From the NCBI GenBank assembly GCA_010645155.1, contig CM021318.1, positions 10,158,962-10,222,961 on the forward strand: 64,000 nucleotides of DNA, in the 5' to 3' direction. This document shows, piece by piece, positions 47,782-58,770 of the stretch; the first letter of the stretch is position 1; every line of letters starts with the position of its first letter. The translations under genes were made by a program, and so were the position numbers. This stretch comes from Tigriopus japonicus (Eukaryota; Arthropoda; Copepoda; Harpacticoida; Harpacticidae). The notes beneath the pieces were generated by a model, which saw nothing but the letters and a program-made list of their open reading frames with translations, did no database searches and was not told the origin of the DNA.

Positions 47782-50700
47782 ATGGATCAACCTGATCGAG
47801 AGGCGGATGACGAAGACATGGATGAGTTTGACGAAGACGAGGATGATGAACGAATTGAAACATGTCGAATTTGCGGTCAACACGGCCCCGGTCATGCCTA
47901 CATACTCGGAGAGACGGGTCAGCCACGACAACTGATCGAAAAAATACGCTTCTGTTTTTCCACGCAGGTAACTGCGAAAATTAAATAATTAAAGAGAAAG
48001 TAGATTATCGGAAGGTTGCACGTTTTTAACGATAAGACGTGGGACCATCAATCATATTAATATTAGGGAGAGGGGGGGGGGGGATTGTGTCACAGCGAGA
48101 ACTCAGAGCTTTGATTGAGGACTGAGAAATATGGCAAGAGGAGTTGGAGTTGGACCTTTAACGCTACGTGGCAATTCCAGGTAACGAGTTGGATTTTGAT
48201 CGGACCGCTACATTATATGGACAGACATGTGTTGTTGATGTCTAGACATTTGAATGTCTAAGCAACAAACAGAAGGACGTGATGTCAAGTATTCAAAACT
48301 TATATGAACAATAAGTTTGTCAAAAAGATGAAAACTACAAGGCAGTCGACGTCCTCTAGATTTTATCACCAATTTATGACAAAATAAGACGTCAGATCAG
48401 CTTTTTTGTTAAAAATAAGAGAAAATGTAGAGGTGTTTGCCTAGCACTTTGTTTTCTTCATCTAGGCCAGGGGTAGGCAACCAGGGTGGGCCCCTGACAA
48501 CATGTAATCAAATTTGGTGGGCCTTGACCCAAAAGTATTTGCGGACCCCTGTATGTTCCATCTTAACATTTGACCATGGCAGTTGAATTTATGACTGACT
48601 GACGTATTTTTGGGGAGTAAAATGTTGCAACTTTTGAAGTATTTGCAAAGTGAGAAACACGTCGTATGCAGCATGAAAATAACTTTCCATTCTTGGTTAA
48701 AGCAAGGATAACCTATATAATATTATTAATTCAGGGATCCTTGGTTAAACAGATTTAGAGATTCTTTTTTGGCCCTTTTTGACAAACCCCTCTCTTCTTC
48801 CACCGCGGTGGAAGCAAGTACCGAGTACCGGTATTGGTTGTCCTGTCTATTCAGGGGTCTGACCAGTTATTGTTGAAGTGTACTAAATAACTTATCTGTT
48901 CGATCAGTACTCGATACGCCTCTCTTCGTATCAGAGCGGTGTTTCCCAAGAGTTGAGTTCGCATCACCAAATAACCTCCCCAATCATCAATAATGAGCCA
49001 ATCAAAAGCTCCTCCCTTCGCACCCGCTGCCGCACCCAATAGGGCTACCGTCTTGGACGAGGAATGGAGCAAAATTGATGGGCCCATTGCTCGCTCCGTT
49101 ACGGCCGTTGTGATTGGAGCCGGGAATCGCGGGCAAAACTATGCCAATTTTGCTCTCGACTTCCCTTCCCGGATGAAGATTGTGGGCGTGGCTGAGTGTC
49201 AAGCCCATCGTCTAAACCGAATGAAGCAGAATTTTGGTTTGTCAGATGATGTCTGTTTCTCAGATTGGCGGGATTTGTTGGCCAAGGACAAGATGGCGGA
49301 TCTGGCCATTATATCCACTCAGGATCGAATGCACCGGGAACCGGCAATTGCTCTGGCCCGTAAAGGCTACCATCTTTTGCTGGAGAAACCTATGGCGGTG
49401 GATGAAGTCGAGTGCGAAGATATCGCTCGAGTTTGTCAAGAAGAAAACACTATGGTTGCGGTTTGTCATGTCCTCCGATATTTTCCCCCTTGCGTCAAAA
49501 TCCGCGAGATTATTGATAGCGGGGCCATTGGCCAAGTGGTGACCATCAATCACGTGGAGAACATTTTGTACTGGCATTTTGCTCATAGCTTTGTGCGGGG
49601 CAATTGGCGGAATGTTTCCAGCAGTACATTTTCTTTGTTGGCCAAATGTTGTCATGACATTGACTTGATTATGTATTGGATGGGTGATCGGAAGTGCACC
49701 AAGATCCAATCCTTTGGTGGCTTGTACCATTTTCGTGCGTCGCAAAAACCTACAAATGCAACCAATCGATGTTTGGATTGTCCCGTTGAGTCGGAGTGTG
49801 CTTATTCGGCTCAAAAAGTTTACTTGAGGAGTGACAACCAACGACCGCAATGGCCCATGTCTGCCGTTTGCGATATCGAAGACCATCCAGGCGGATATAA
49901 GGCCGCTCTGACTGAAGCCTTGACAACGGGTCCGTACGGTCGTTGCGTTTATGACTGCGATAACGATGTGTGTGATCATCAAATGGTCAACATGGAATTC
50001 GAAACTGGAGCCACGGCCACAATGACCATGAATGCCTTCACCCGCAATATGTGTCGTGAGACGCGGATCTGCGGTACGAAAGGTGAACTGCGATGGGATG
50101 GGTCGTCAAAGGGGCCCATTTACGTGTACGATTTCAATACCAACACTGAGAAAGCTGTCCGTCCCGACATGATCTCTCCACCTTGTCGCACATCTGGACA
50201 TGACGGAGCCGATTTCTTTTTGGTCAATGCTGTTCTAAAAGCCATAGCCTCGAATGATTCGACTTTGATTTCGAGTGGAATCCAAGACTCATTGCGGTCA
50301 CACAAGCTGGTTTTTGCCGCCGAAAAATCGCGCAAATTGGGAACCATAGAATCAGTTGAAATTTGAATGAGCCATTTTTTATAGTTGAAGTGATTTTTAC
50401 ATTGATTATTTAAATGATACTACAAAATAAATATTTTACAAAACACTGCTTCTATTTTTTTAATAAGTAACTATAAGTTCTAGAAATGAAATAAAAAACA
50501 TGCTGTACTCAAACCAACAGTTCCACTAAAGTTTTGTAACTCACGTGTTGAATTCCTGAAGATCAAACTTCGGACTGTTTCTTCTAGGTCTTGAATGTTC
50601 ATGCACAAGATGGTTTATCAAAATGGCTGTGTCAGGGTTGTCAACATGCGCTAAACAATTCATTTGCCAATGCCAAGAAGATTCAAGAATTTCAAATGAC

Positions 50701-52729
50701 TTTACGTAGAAGGGAAGAAGCTCGGAAGGTGAGCGGACTTCTGACAAAAACCAACTTGACAAACATTGCTTTTCTGATGTTTTTTATAGTTACATAAAAA
50801 CAACTACAAAGAGCCCCATTTGGTTCATGGTGATGTGAAAAATACAATCCGAAGAACGTCTGATTCAAATAAAAAGGAAGCCAATGATTCTAAATTCGCC
50901 GAGGAATTAATTGAAAACGCTGGGTTGTTCAAGACTTCTAATGGCACACCAGCAAAGGCAAGTTGAATAAGTTCGAGGCCAAACTGCTAGCTCTAATAAA
51001 AAAAAACTTTCAGCAGAGACCTCAGTCGTTGGACTTGAACTTGGAAGACCTTCTTAGCGAAGGCACCAATGACCAGGATGGACGTGGTAGCTCAAAGGTT
51101 TCCAAAACAGAATTCATAACCACTCCAGATATGCCCATTGGGAATCCGGAGCTTTCATTTTCCATCCCAGATTCACTCATGTTCCCACATTTTCAAACTG
51201 AAGCTGTTCCAACTAGTCTGCCTGAAAGAACGAAAGCACTAGAAACAGGTGAATATTATAATTATTTCTTGATGGACTTGGTTCAAAATTCACAATTTCG
51301 TATTTTAGGATATGACAATGGAAAGCTCCATCAGGACCTTTTGTCTAAATCCCCGCCCATCTCCTCTCATTCAGCCTCACCAGCCGAACTCTCTGGAATG
51401 ACTTTACCCGCCAATTCTTTGAGCCATCATCCAATTCCTTCGGTCACTTTAAGCCAAAGCATTGTTTCATCCTTACCCAATTCTCCCTCTTTATCCCTGA
51501 ACCACAAGTCAGTATCCCAATCTCTGCTTCATTCCTTGACTCCTCAGCATCATCTGATTAACTCTCAGTTGGCTCATTTGGCACAAACTACCAGAACAAT
51601 CACGGCTACATCAAGATCTCCAAGCGGACTAACACCCATTCCCATTTCAGAGCTGTCTAAGGACGGCATGTTTACCACCAATAATGGGTTATTGAAAGTG
51701 ATTTCATTGTCTTCACCACCCCCTCAAATTCCCATGAATACCATGTCTAGCTCATCAAACTTGGCCGCCAACGTCACATTGCCTGATGGAAGTCGAATTC
51801 ATGTACCAATAGTAAACGGGACCAAGCTTCCAGACATACAGATGCTTCAAAACCAATTGAAGAACAACGAAATCTTGTCGCAAATCCGCATTCCGCCTAT
51901 GACTTCAAGCTTGCCAATGGTTCCATTGCGAGAATCAGAGGATATGGTTCAATCGACCATCTCTCTCTTGAGTTTGGGCAGTGGGAGTTTTAAGTGTACC
52001 CAATGCAATATCAGCTTCAAGAATGCGGATGTAAAAACAATGGTGAAGCACTGCCTCACGGCTCATGGAACTGCTAATACTTTGTTTGGTTGTCCCATGT
52101 GCCAGGAAAAGAACGACAATCCCACGAAAATATTGGAGCACATGAAGCTTTACCATGACGAAGGAATTTGTGGTAACGATCTCTCCACAGATCACATCTT
52201 CAACAAGATGACCAGCACTAACATCAATAACAATATTATTCATTCAGTGGTGGAACCTGTTGTTGCTCCTCCTCCTCCTCCACCCCCACCAATCAGACAG
52301 GAATGCTCTGTTTGCCATGAAAGTTATACCACCAAAGCGGCCATGAAAATTCATATGCAAAATGCTCACTTTGCCACGGGTTTACACGAGTGTCCAACTT
52401 GTCAGCGAATGTTCTCAAGTCGAGCCACTTTGAAGCGACATCAATTAACACATGCTGGGTCACGATCTTTTACTTGCAAGGTTTGCTCAGCGACATTTGG
52501 GCAGAAATCTGCTTTGACCACTCACACTAAATCCCACGATACGTCTTCCGCAACCAACTTGTTTTGCAGTTCTTGCGAGAGGCAATTTGATAATCGGCAA
52601 GTATTCAATGCTCATTTGTCTAATTGTAGGGGGCGTGCCAGAAAAAACGCACCTATCTTGAAGTCTCCTACGGCTGTTCACATCAAGGACGAACCCATGA
52701 ACGAATCCTGCTCTGTGGGACCCAAATAG
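47782..52729 (+). CDS. ZAD-type C2H2 zinc-finger protein (host of a nested gene)
   Basis: Putative nuclear DNA-binding regulator. Exons: 47782-47967, 50588-50728, 50790-50957, 51014-52729 (736 residues), with an optional 60-base intron 51249-51308 that would remove 20 residues. A very acidic start (DEFDEDEDDER) precedes the ZAD, whose zinc ligands are CRIC (28, 31) in exon 1 and CQGC (77, 80) in exon 2. This domain mediates dimerisation in arthropod factors. Exon 3 to exon 4 uses a GC donor (AAG|GCAAGT, intron 50958-51013, 56 bases). A long serine/proline-rich middle leads to six C2H2 units (about 490-690): FKCTQC, FGCPMC, QECSVC, HECPTC, FTCKVC, LFCSSC. The last ends in HLSNC instead of a second histidine, a C2HC form. 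A proline run interrupts between the second and third. Intron 1 (2.6 kb) contains the second oxidoreductase gene in the same orientation. Confidence 0.87.
48468..48551. mobile_element. Short hAT-type element remnant (84 bases)
   Basis: Starts caggggtaggcaacc and ends ttgcggacccctg, imperfect inverted repeats matching the termini of 28474-28692. The two also share gtgggccttgacccaaaag next to the right end. An internally deleted relative, lying in intron 1 of the ZAD gene. Confidence 0.65.
48993..50366 (+). CDS. Gfo/Idh/MocA-family oxidoreductase, copy 2, nested in an intron
   Basis: 457 residues, intronless, about 90 percent or more identical to copy 1 after a distinct 24-residue N-terminus (MSQSKAPPFAPAAAPN). 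All catalytic features are retained: VVIGAGNRGQNYANFAL, EKPMAVDE and CCHDIDLIMYWMG, so both copies appear functional. The residue after GAG is Asn here and Ile in copy 1. It lies wholly inside intron 1 of the ZAD zinc-finger gene on the same strand, so its transcription must be arranged within, or shared with, that gene. AATAAA at 50426-50431 follows the stop by 60 bases and could cause premature polyadenylation of the host transcript. The 515-base block 49671-50185 is identical to copy 1. Confidence 0.9.
   Translation: MSQSKAPPFAPAAAPNRATVLDEEWSKIDGPIARSVTAVVIGAGNRGQNYANFALDFPSRMKIVGVAECQAHRLNRMKQNFGLSDDVCFSDWRDLLAKDKMADLAIISTQDRMHREPAIALARKGYHLLLEKPMAVDEVECEDIARVCQEENTMVAVCHVLRYFPPCVKIREIIDSGAIGQVVTINHVENILYWHFAHSFVRGNWRNVSSSTFSLLAKCCHDIDLIMYWMGDRKCTKIQSFGGLYHFRASQKPTNATNRCLDCPVESECAYSAQKVYLRSDNQRPQWPMSAVCDIEDHPGGYKAALTEALTTGPYGRCVYDCDNDVCDHQMVNMEFETGATATMTMNAFTRNMCRETRICGTKGELRWDGSSKGPIYVYDFNTNTEKAVRPDMISPPCRTSGHDGADFFLVNAVLKAIASNDSTLISSGIQDSLRSHKLVFAAEKSRKLGTIESVEI
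50426..50431 (+). promoter_or_regulatory. Polyadenylation signal AATAAA of the nested oxidoreductase gene
   Basis: Canonical hexamer 60 bases after the stop codon and 157 bases before the next exon of the host zinc-finger gene. Confidence 0.55.
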
Positions 52730-53385
52730 ATTATTTTTCTTCCTGTTATTTCTTATCAATAACACTAATTCCTTGGGTTGAGCCAAAATACTATGACTCT
52801 AACTTAAAGACGCTTTACTCTTACTTAACTCCATTGAAATTCATTCTGAAATATAATTTTTGTTTCCGCTGACAAGCAATGTCTTTGAACGTCGTAATAC
52901 ATAAGTAGTAAAAAAAGAAGTTTGTCAACGCTACCCTTAACCAAGGACCCTCCAGCAAGGAATGGTCACTTTTTGCATTCCCCAAACCTTTCCAGCCAAC
53001 TTAGGCCTAACTGTAAACACTGTAATCTTTAAATTCCCCTTTTCCTTAGCCTTTTCTACACTCATTATCGAACTACTGTGTGTACATTCATCCTGCACAT
53101 TTCAAAACTACACTGCCCACAACCATTTTCAAGTATAAAATAGTTTGATCTTCTCACTCTAGTGCCTCAGAATTGGCCCACCTTGCATTTCCACCACTGT
53201 GGTGACAGAAATCATTCAAATCTTGCCTGCAAAGCCACTCTGGTATCAATTTAATCACTTATTTAAAGCATGATTCACTCTACAGCTCAACCAAGACCTC
53301 ATTAGCTATTGGGGAAAGCGCCACAATGCCCACTCAATGCCAGACAGGCCTTCCCTACAGTACATACCAAAAAATATCAACTTGG

Positions 53386-54016
53386 GAATAGATACCAGGA
53401 CTTGCCAAAAGTGCACCCAACTCCACTATGCTTAAACAATGAGGACAAGGAGGTATGGCCGATTAAAATGAGTTTTCGAACTTGGTCATTTCTTAAGCTA
53501 GTGCAAAACTAAGGCCAGTTCTGAACTTGGAAGGAATTCTAAAGGGATCTAGAGTACTTTAAAAGGTCCCCAGGCCACTCCCTGGTGAAATTTTGGGCAA
53601 TGAGACCAGTTTTGAACTCAGGAAAGGATTCTAGAGGGATCTTAAGCACTAATAAGGGCCTCAGCTTAAAATGAGTTTTGAACTCCCTTTGGAAATCTTG
53701 GTCATTTTTGGATAGATACCAGGACTTGACTAAAGTGCACCCATACTTAAACATTCCAAACCAAAGTCCTTCTGTATGAGCCAACTTTTGAGCTAGACCA
53801 AAACAATACCAATTCTTAGCTCAGGAAAGGATTCTAAAGGGATTTCGAGCTTTGGAGAAGCCAAGATTCCGATTTGATTCCGAGAAGCCCAGGCCTCTCT
53901 TTGATGGAATCTCGGTCATTTTGGGATAGATACCAGGACTTGCGTTAAGTGCACTCATACTTAAACATTCCAAACCAAGGTCCTTCTGGACAAGTCAACT
54001 TTGGAGCTAGACCAAA
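53386..54016. repeat. Diverged tandem repeat array
   Basis: Ordered blocks recur at least three times: 'atagataccaggacttg' followed by 'aagtgca' and 'cttaaaca' (53390, 53711, 53927), and 'aggaaaggattcta' (53619, 53823). Units are roughly 220-320 bases and diverged, with interleaved pieces such as 'aaaccaaagtccttctg' versus 'aaaccaaggtccttctg'. No coding frame spans the array. Confidence 0.7.
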
Positions 54017-54023
54017 AACAAAG

Positions 54024-54152
54024 ATTACTTTGCAATACTTCTAAACATACTTTGAACATGCCATTGCTCTTAAATACAACATTTTTCGAAAATCTGACCT
54101 TCACAAACTGAGACATTTTTTTGGCTAGACTGCCAACGGGCGCAGGTCTTTA
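54024..54152 (+). repeat. Dispersed repeat, copy A
   Basis: About 125 bases strongly similar to 60381-60515 in the same orientation, including attactttgcaatacttcta and catgccattgctcttaaa, then an aatctgacctt block and a 'caggtct' end. The function is unknown; probably a transposon fragment. Confidence 0.7.
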
Positions 54153-55435
54153 ATCGTCCTTTTGGTAGCTTCAAACATAGACCACGGAACTTCTGGACGA
54201 CTGACGCCAACGCAACCTTTTCATTATGCGTTCTGTTGCATAGGAGGCTTAGCAACTTTTTCAGACCTTAAATAACTGCTAACACCAAAATTTTCTCTCT
54301 TCAGTCTGTATCAAGTCCCTGCATTTAGCCTTCCAAGGGTTTTTAAAAGTTTAATTTTTTTTAACCTATTAATGTGTCAAAAGATCAAACACTCAGGCAT
54401 TAACATAGTTTGACCAAAGTATATTTGACTTTCAAGACATATATATGTTCCATTTCAATAACTTGCTTCATGAGGGTTTTCATAATTTGCATTGTTCTCT
54501 ACTATAATGTTATACTTTATGTATTACAGTTAATCAAACAACATGTTTCCCTACATTAACTATGTGCCATTAGCATGATATGATAATATGTACATTTCAA
54601 ATGTCAAAATGGTCATTAGTAAGCAAGGACAGATTAGAATACATCCTCACATCTTTTTGCAATTTCCAGTTTCCACCATACTCCAACCCCATTTTATTAT
54701 CAAATATATAGTATTATCAAGGAATGATATACATGACTTGTAGATGAAATGCTGCTCTTTGGTGACTTTAAAATATCCAATGACTTTGTTTTGCAATTTT
54801 GGGTAAATATATACTAAGATATATGTTTTGTTTTGAGCTTAAAAGATGCCCAGAATTATGCCACACAATGCAAACACTAGTATTTATCTTACTTTCTTGG
54901 TTCACTCACAATAAAACAAGGAATTGGACTTTTGGTGTGTGGCTGAATCACCAACAGAACAAGTTCCACCAGCACATGAACTCGCCCGTGATGAATTATT
55001 GATCAAACTTCACTGAACCCCACAACAACTTGAGGTGTAAAGTTGCTCCCTTCACTAAAGCTGTTGCACTATAAAAGGGTGGGTGTGCCATCAAACATGG
55101 ACTGTAGCAAATGAAGGAGCACTGGCACAAGACAAATGGACTGAACATGATTTAAATAACACACTTAAAAGACACTGCATAGGTGAATTTATCACATTTC
55201 AAGGTGAAAAGAGGTGTGTTTCAAATGTTGTGAGTGAGAAGTCTAAGCTTGTAGTTTTGTTAGAATTGTAATTTGGATCCCACAATGAGAATTTAGGCTC
55301 AAGTTACTTTTTTAAATAAAAGAAATCTGGTATCACCTTATGAATAGCAAAAGGAACTTAATACTCAAAATATAAATGGTTGTTAATCCACCAAAACAAG
55401 GAAGTCATGTTATCTGAAGGCCAATAATCTCATTA

Positions 55436-55444
55436 CCTTTTGAA
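55436..55444. repeat. Left target-site duplication (ccttttgaa)
   Basis: Nine bases immediately left of the inverted-repeat element 55445-56682, repeated exactly at 56683-56691. Confidence 0.8.
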
Positions 55445-56682
55445 TATGGACCCTATATCTAGAATACCAGGACGACAGCTTGCAAGTTGCTATTCAGACG
55501 ACAAATCAGTGTTGCAGAAATTTCCAAGAGCATCAATTTTGAACCATGGAATGACAACATTTTTTCAAATAAAATAAATTGGAATTAAGTGAAATGTTTC
55601 CTCAACAGTGTGCTAGTTGTGTTATTTTGTTTAAAAACAGGTTCTATGGCAAAAATGAAAGATGAAAGCCCAGCATTGACAGGTTTGTTGTTAAATTCCA
55701 ATGTAAAGAGGCAACACTGAATCATAGTGGGTTTTTTCAAATTGACATGCAACATGCGGCCAGTAGATTAAATTTTCAAATCCCATTTAAGCAATCATCA
55801 TGGCATCAGCAAGAGGTAATTATCAAGATTATGTCCATCAATCAATGGGGTTGGATTATTTTCTAGTTGAGGATGTTGCTTGAAGTTATAAGGCAGCTAG
55901 GTAAATCCTAACAATTAGTGCACCAATGATCAAAAAACTAGTAAATTTGCATTCAAAACCCTCTAAAAATCTGAAATTTGGTTCAATTTTTTATAATTTA
56001 CATTAACAAGAAAGGAAGGTATTGCAACGTAAAAAGATAATAATAATGTTCAATGTAACGTAATGTTTCAGCACAAAATCTTCTTTTTTGCCTCTCTTAT
56101 CTTACCACTTAAATATAGAATATATGCTATAAACCCAACGAGTCAATGAGACATAACTTTACTTGAATTATTTTGGGGATTGCAGAGTTCAAAATTGATG
56201 CCATTTCTTTGTAATATATTGCGGATTATGAATGCCGCTACAAGGAATGAGATTCCTTGTTAAAATGAACGAAACAAAGTTTCTAACTGATAGTGGGGGT
56301 TGAACCTATTGAGTCCTTCAAGCGCAACCAATGAAATGGAAATCACGTGCAACCTTTGAGCTTTGATGCACAAAATTTCTGTTCTAATGTGTCCAATATA
56401 CCTTTAGAAGCTCGAAAATGGGTCACATGTTTGTGTCAGGGTGCAATTTCTGGAGCTGTATTACTAAGGTGACCTCCCAGTCTAATGTACTGTGACCTCC
56501 CAGTCAGCTGCTCCTTAAAGGACCCAATACTGTCTGCAGAGGACTTACTTGTCGCCTAAAACACGGTGCGTCAGTCCGTGCGGCTTTTCTGCCTCTGTTT
56601 TAAATGTCGTGGCAACACTGATTTGTAGTCTGGATAGCAGTTTGCAAGCTGTCGTCCTGGTATTCTAGATATAGGGTCCATA
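55445..56682. mobile_element. Mutator-like non-autonomous DNA transposon (1238 bases)
   Basis: Terminal inverted repeats of 71 bases, 55445-55515 and 56612-56682, match at 67 positions and begin tatggaccctatatctagaa. A perfect 9-base duplication ccttttgaa flanks the element. Long TIRs with a 9-base duplication fit the Mutator/MULE superfamily, although the terminal bases were not compared with a library. The interior has no transposase frame, so it would be mobilised in trans. It contains two closely spaced copies of 'gacctcccagtc' (56471, 56493); the same word with a longer context (gtactgtgacctcccagtc) also occurs in the fourth intron of the metalloproteinase gene at about 4469. Confidence 0.8.
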
Positions 56683-56691
56683 CCTTTTGAA
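56683..56691. repeat. Right target-site duplication (ccttttgaa)
   Basis: Exact copy of 55436-55444 at the other end of the Mutator-like element. Confidence 0.8.
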
Positions 56692-57733
56692 GGGCAAATG
56701 TGGCCAATCCTGCCCAATGACAATTGGCTTGGGTTACCTGAAGAACGTCTAATTTGAGAATGGCACTATTTCCGTTGAGGGTTCAGATCCTGCGTTGAGT
56801 CATCCTTGCTTCAAATTACTCTAACAGCTATTGACGTGCACGATTCAATCGAAAAAAGCGACCTCAAGCGGCATTTATGGCATGACCTGTGGCGGAAAAA
56901 AAGAGAAATTCCGAAAATACGCTCTTCACTCTGCTAAGTTTGAATGCCTCTGGTACATCCTCAGTGATTTGTAATTGGCAGCAGTTAACAGCAAATTGTT
57001 ACTTATTGTTTCAAGAAACAGTCTTAAATTTTAAGGACATCAAGATTTTTGCCTCGTTTTGAAGTTAGTACACGTTTAAAACGTCAACTTCAGTTTCAAA
57101 ATTAGTCACCCTCTACATATGAGGAAGGTGAAAAAAGGGAAGAGGAGAAGGCAAGAGGGGCCGTCAACCAAATCAGAGCGACCAATTTCATACCTTAAAA
57201 AAGGAGTTGGGGAAGGTTTCAGACTAGTGGACTTTTAAACACCGTTGTGACAAACCAATGCAATTTTGGTGCATTACAAGTACAAAGCATTTGAAGTTAG
57301 AATAAATGGCTCTAGAATGAAACAAAAAGGAAACACCAAACAATGATAAAACTTGCATAAAATGCGAAAGAAGTTACTACATAGAGCGGGTCTCTTAGTG
57401 CTGTGTACACACCACGTTTTGAATCGTGAACGTCAATAAAGTTCAGTTGATCAAGTTAAAATTAACCATGTGAGCTTTGAATTGCCAGTCAGACATTTGG
57501 TTTACTTAGATGTTTCTCTGTCCGATACAGAATTCGAAAAATGGCTTTTGCCAGTAGCCGAGACATTCAGGTACTTAGTGATCCTTGGATAAACATTGAA
57601 TGGGTAAGAAAATATTTCAGCCACGTAAAAGCAGTCAAACACAAAATCTTTGAAGTAGCATAAACGTTGTCTATACATGCAAGATTCACTCTTAATATAA
57701 AGCGACACTCTTTGTTTGTTTAGAGGACAACAC

Positions 57734-57761
57734 GAAATAGGAGTGATTACACTCCTATTTC
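57734..57761. repeat. Perfect 12-base hairpin (gaaataggagtg / cactcctatttc)
   Basis: Two 12-base arms separated by atta. 'ggaaatagga' reappears at about 58744 beyond the hAT-like element, so the hairpin may belong to a larger mobile unit. It does not have the U-tract of a bacterial terminator and none is expected here. Confidence 0.6.
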
Positions 57762-57951
57762 CATCTCACACTCTAAATCTTCATTCCCTTTGAGTTCGAA
57801 GCCGTTTGTTCAACGTTGACACACCCAGTGGATGAGTAATTCGATGTGTAATTTGAAATATTTTTTTATTAAAAGGACGATTATAGAATAGGACGATATT
57901 GTTCGTATTTGGTGTTTCGATCCAAAAAACCGCAGCCGGTCTCGTTGATGC

Positions 57952-58702
57952 CAGAGTTGGGTCAATTACTTGAAAAATTGAATTATTTACAATTGCGATT
58001 ACTTCATCAAAAAATGTAATTAATTACAATTACATTATTCGAAAATGTATTTGACTTCAATTACAATTACATGTCAATCACAATTTTTCCGCCTCTTTAA
58101 CCGTTTTGCTTTTTCAAAACAATGAAAAATAAACAGATCTGCCATATTTAAGTAGCGATGTATCAACTGGCAACTTATAATGCCTGAAAGGTTAATGAAA
58201 AAGATTGATTTACAAAAACCAAAAGCTTATGAACGGGCTTAAATATTAAAAATAATATACCATCAATCACAAGGCATATTTTTCTTTTTCAGAAAACACG
58301 AACTTTGTACATAAATATCAAGTATAACGATGTTTTAAAACTTTATTTTTGCACCTCATTTGTCTGCCCTTGGTTGCGAAAAGCCCTACTAAATCCGGAT
58401 ACGAAAATTATGGTCAAAAGCTCTTGTAGTTTCAAAGTATTTAAACATCAATGCTTACTGTAACAAAAGCCACCTGTTCCTGGCATCACATTGACGGCAA
58501 ATTGATGACAAAATAATTGTTTGCAAGTAAATACTGATAAATTGGTTTTTTGGTTTATTTGAGGAAGTAAGATTTTGAAACGTAATTGGTAATTTGTAAT
58601 TGAAAATTCATCAATTACATAATCAAAAATGTGATCAATTCTAATTACATGTAATTGTGATTGAAATTACTTAATTGCAATTACAATTACTCCCCATCTC
58701 TG
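57952..58702. mobile_element. hAT-like non-autonomous element with attacaatta-rich ends (751 bases)
   Basis: The left end cagagttgggtcaattac and the right end (reverse complement) cagagatggggagtaatt form imperfect inverted termini of the CAGAGnTGGG type. Inside both ends are many copies of attacaatta-type words on each strand. Flanks gttgatgc (57944-57951) and gttgaacc (58703-58710) agree at six of eight positions, consistent with an eroded 8-base hAT target duplication. No transposase frame. Confidence 0.65.
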
Positions 58703-58770
58703 GTTGAACCCATTCGGGTCGTTACATTACTCCTCACACGGACTGGAAATAGGATTATGAACTTTACATG

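Larger units (their letters stand above)
52730..55435. other. Non-coding, repeat-bearing stretch after the zinc-finger gene
   Basis: Apart from the tandem repeats at 53386-54016 and the dispersed repeat at 54024-54152, no feature is recognised; open frames are short and AT-rich. Confidence 0.45.
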
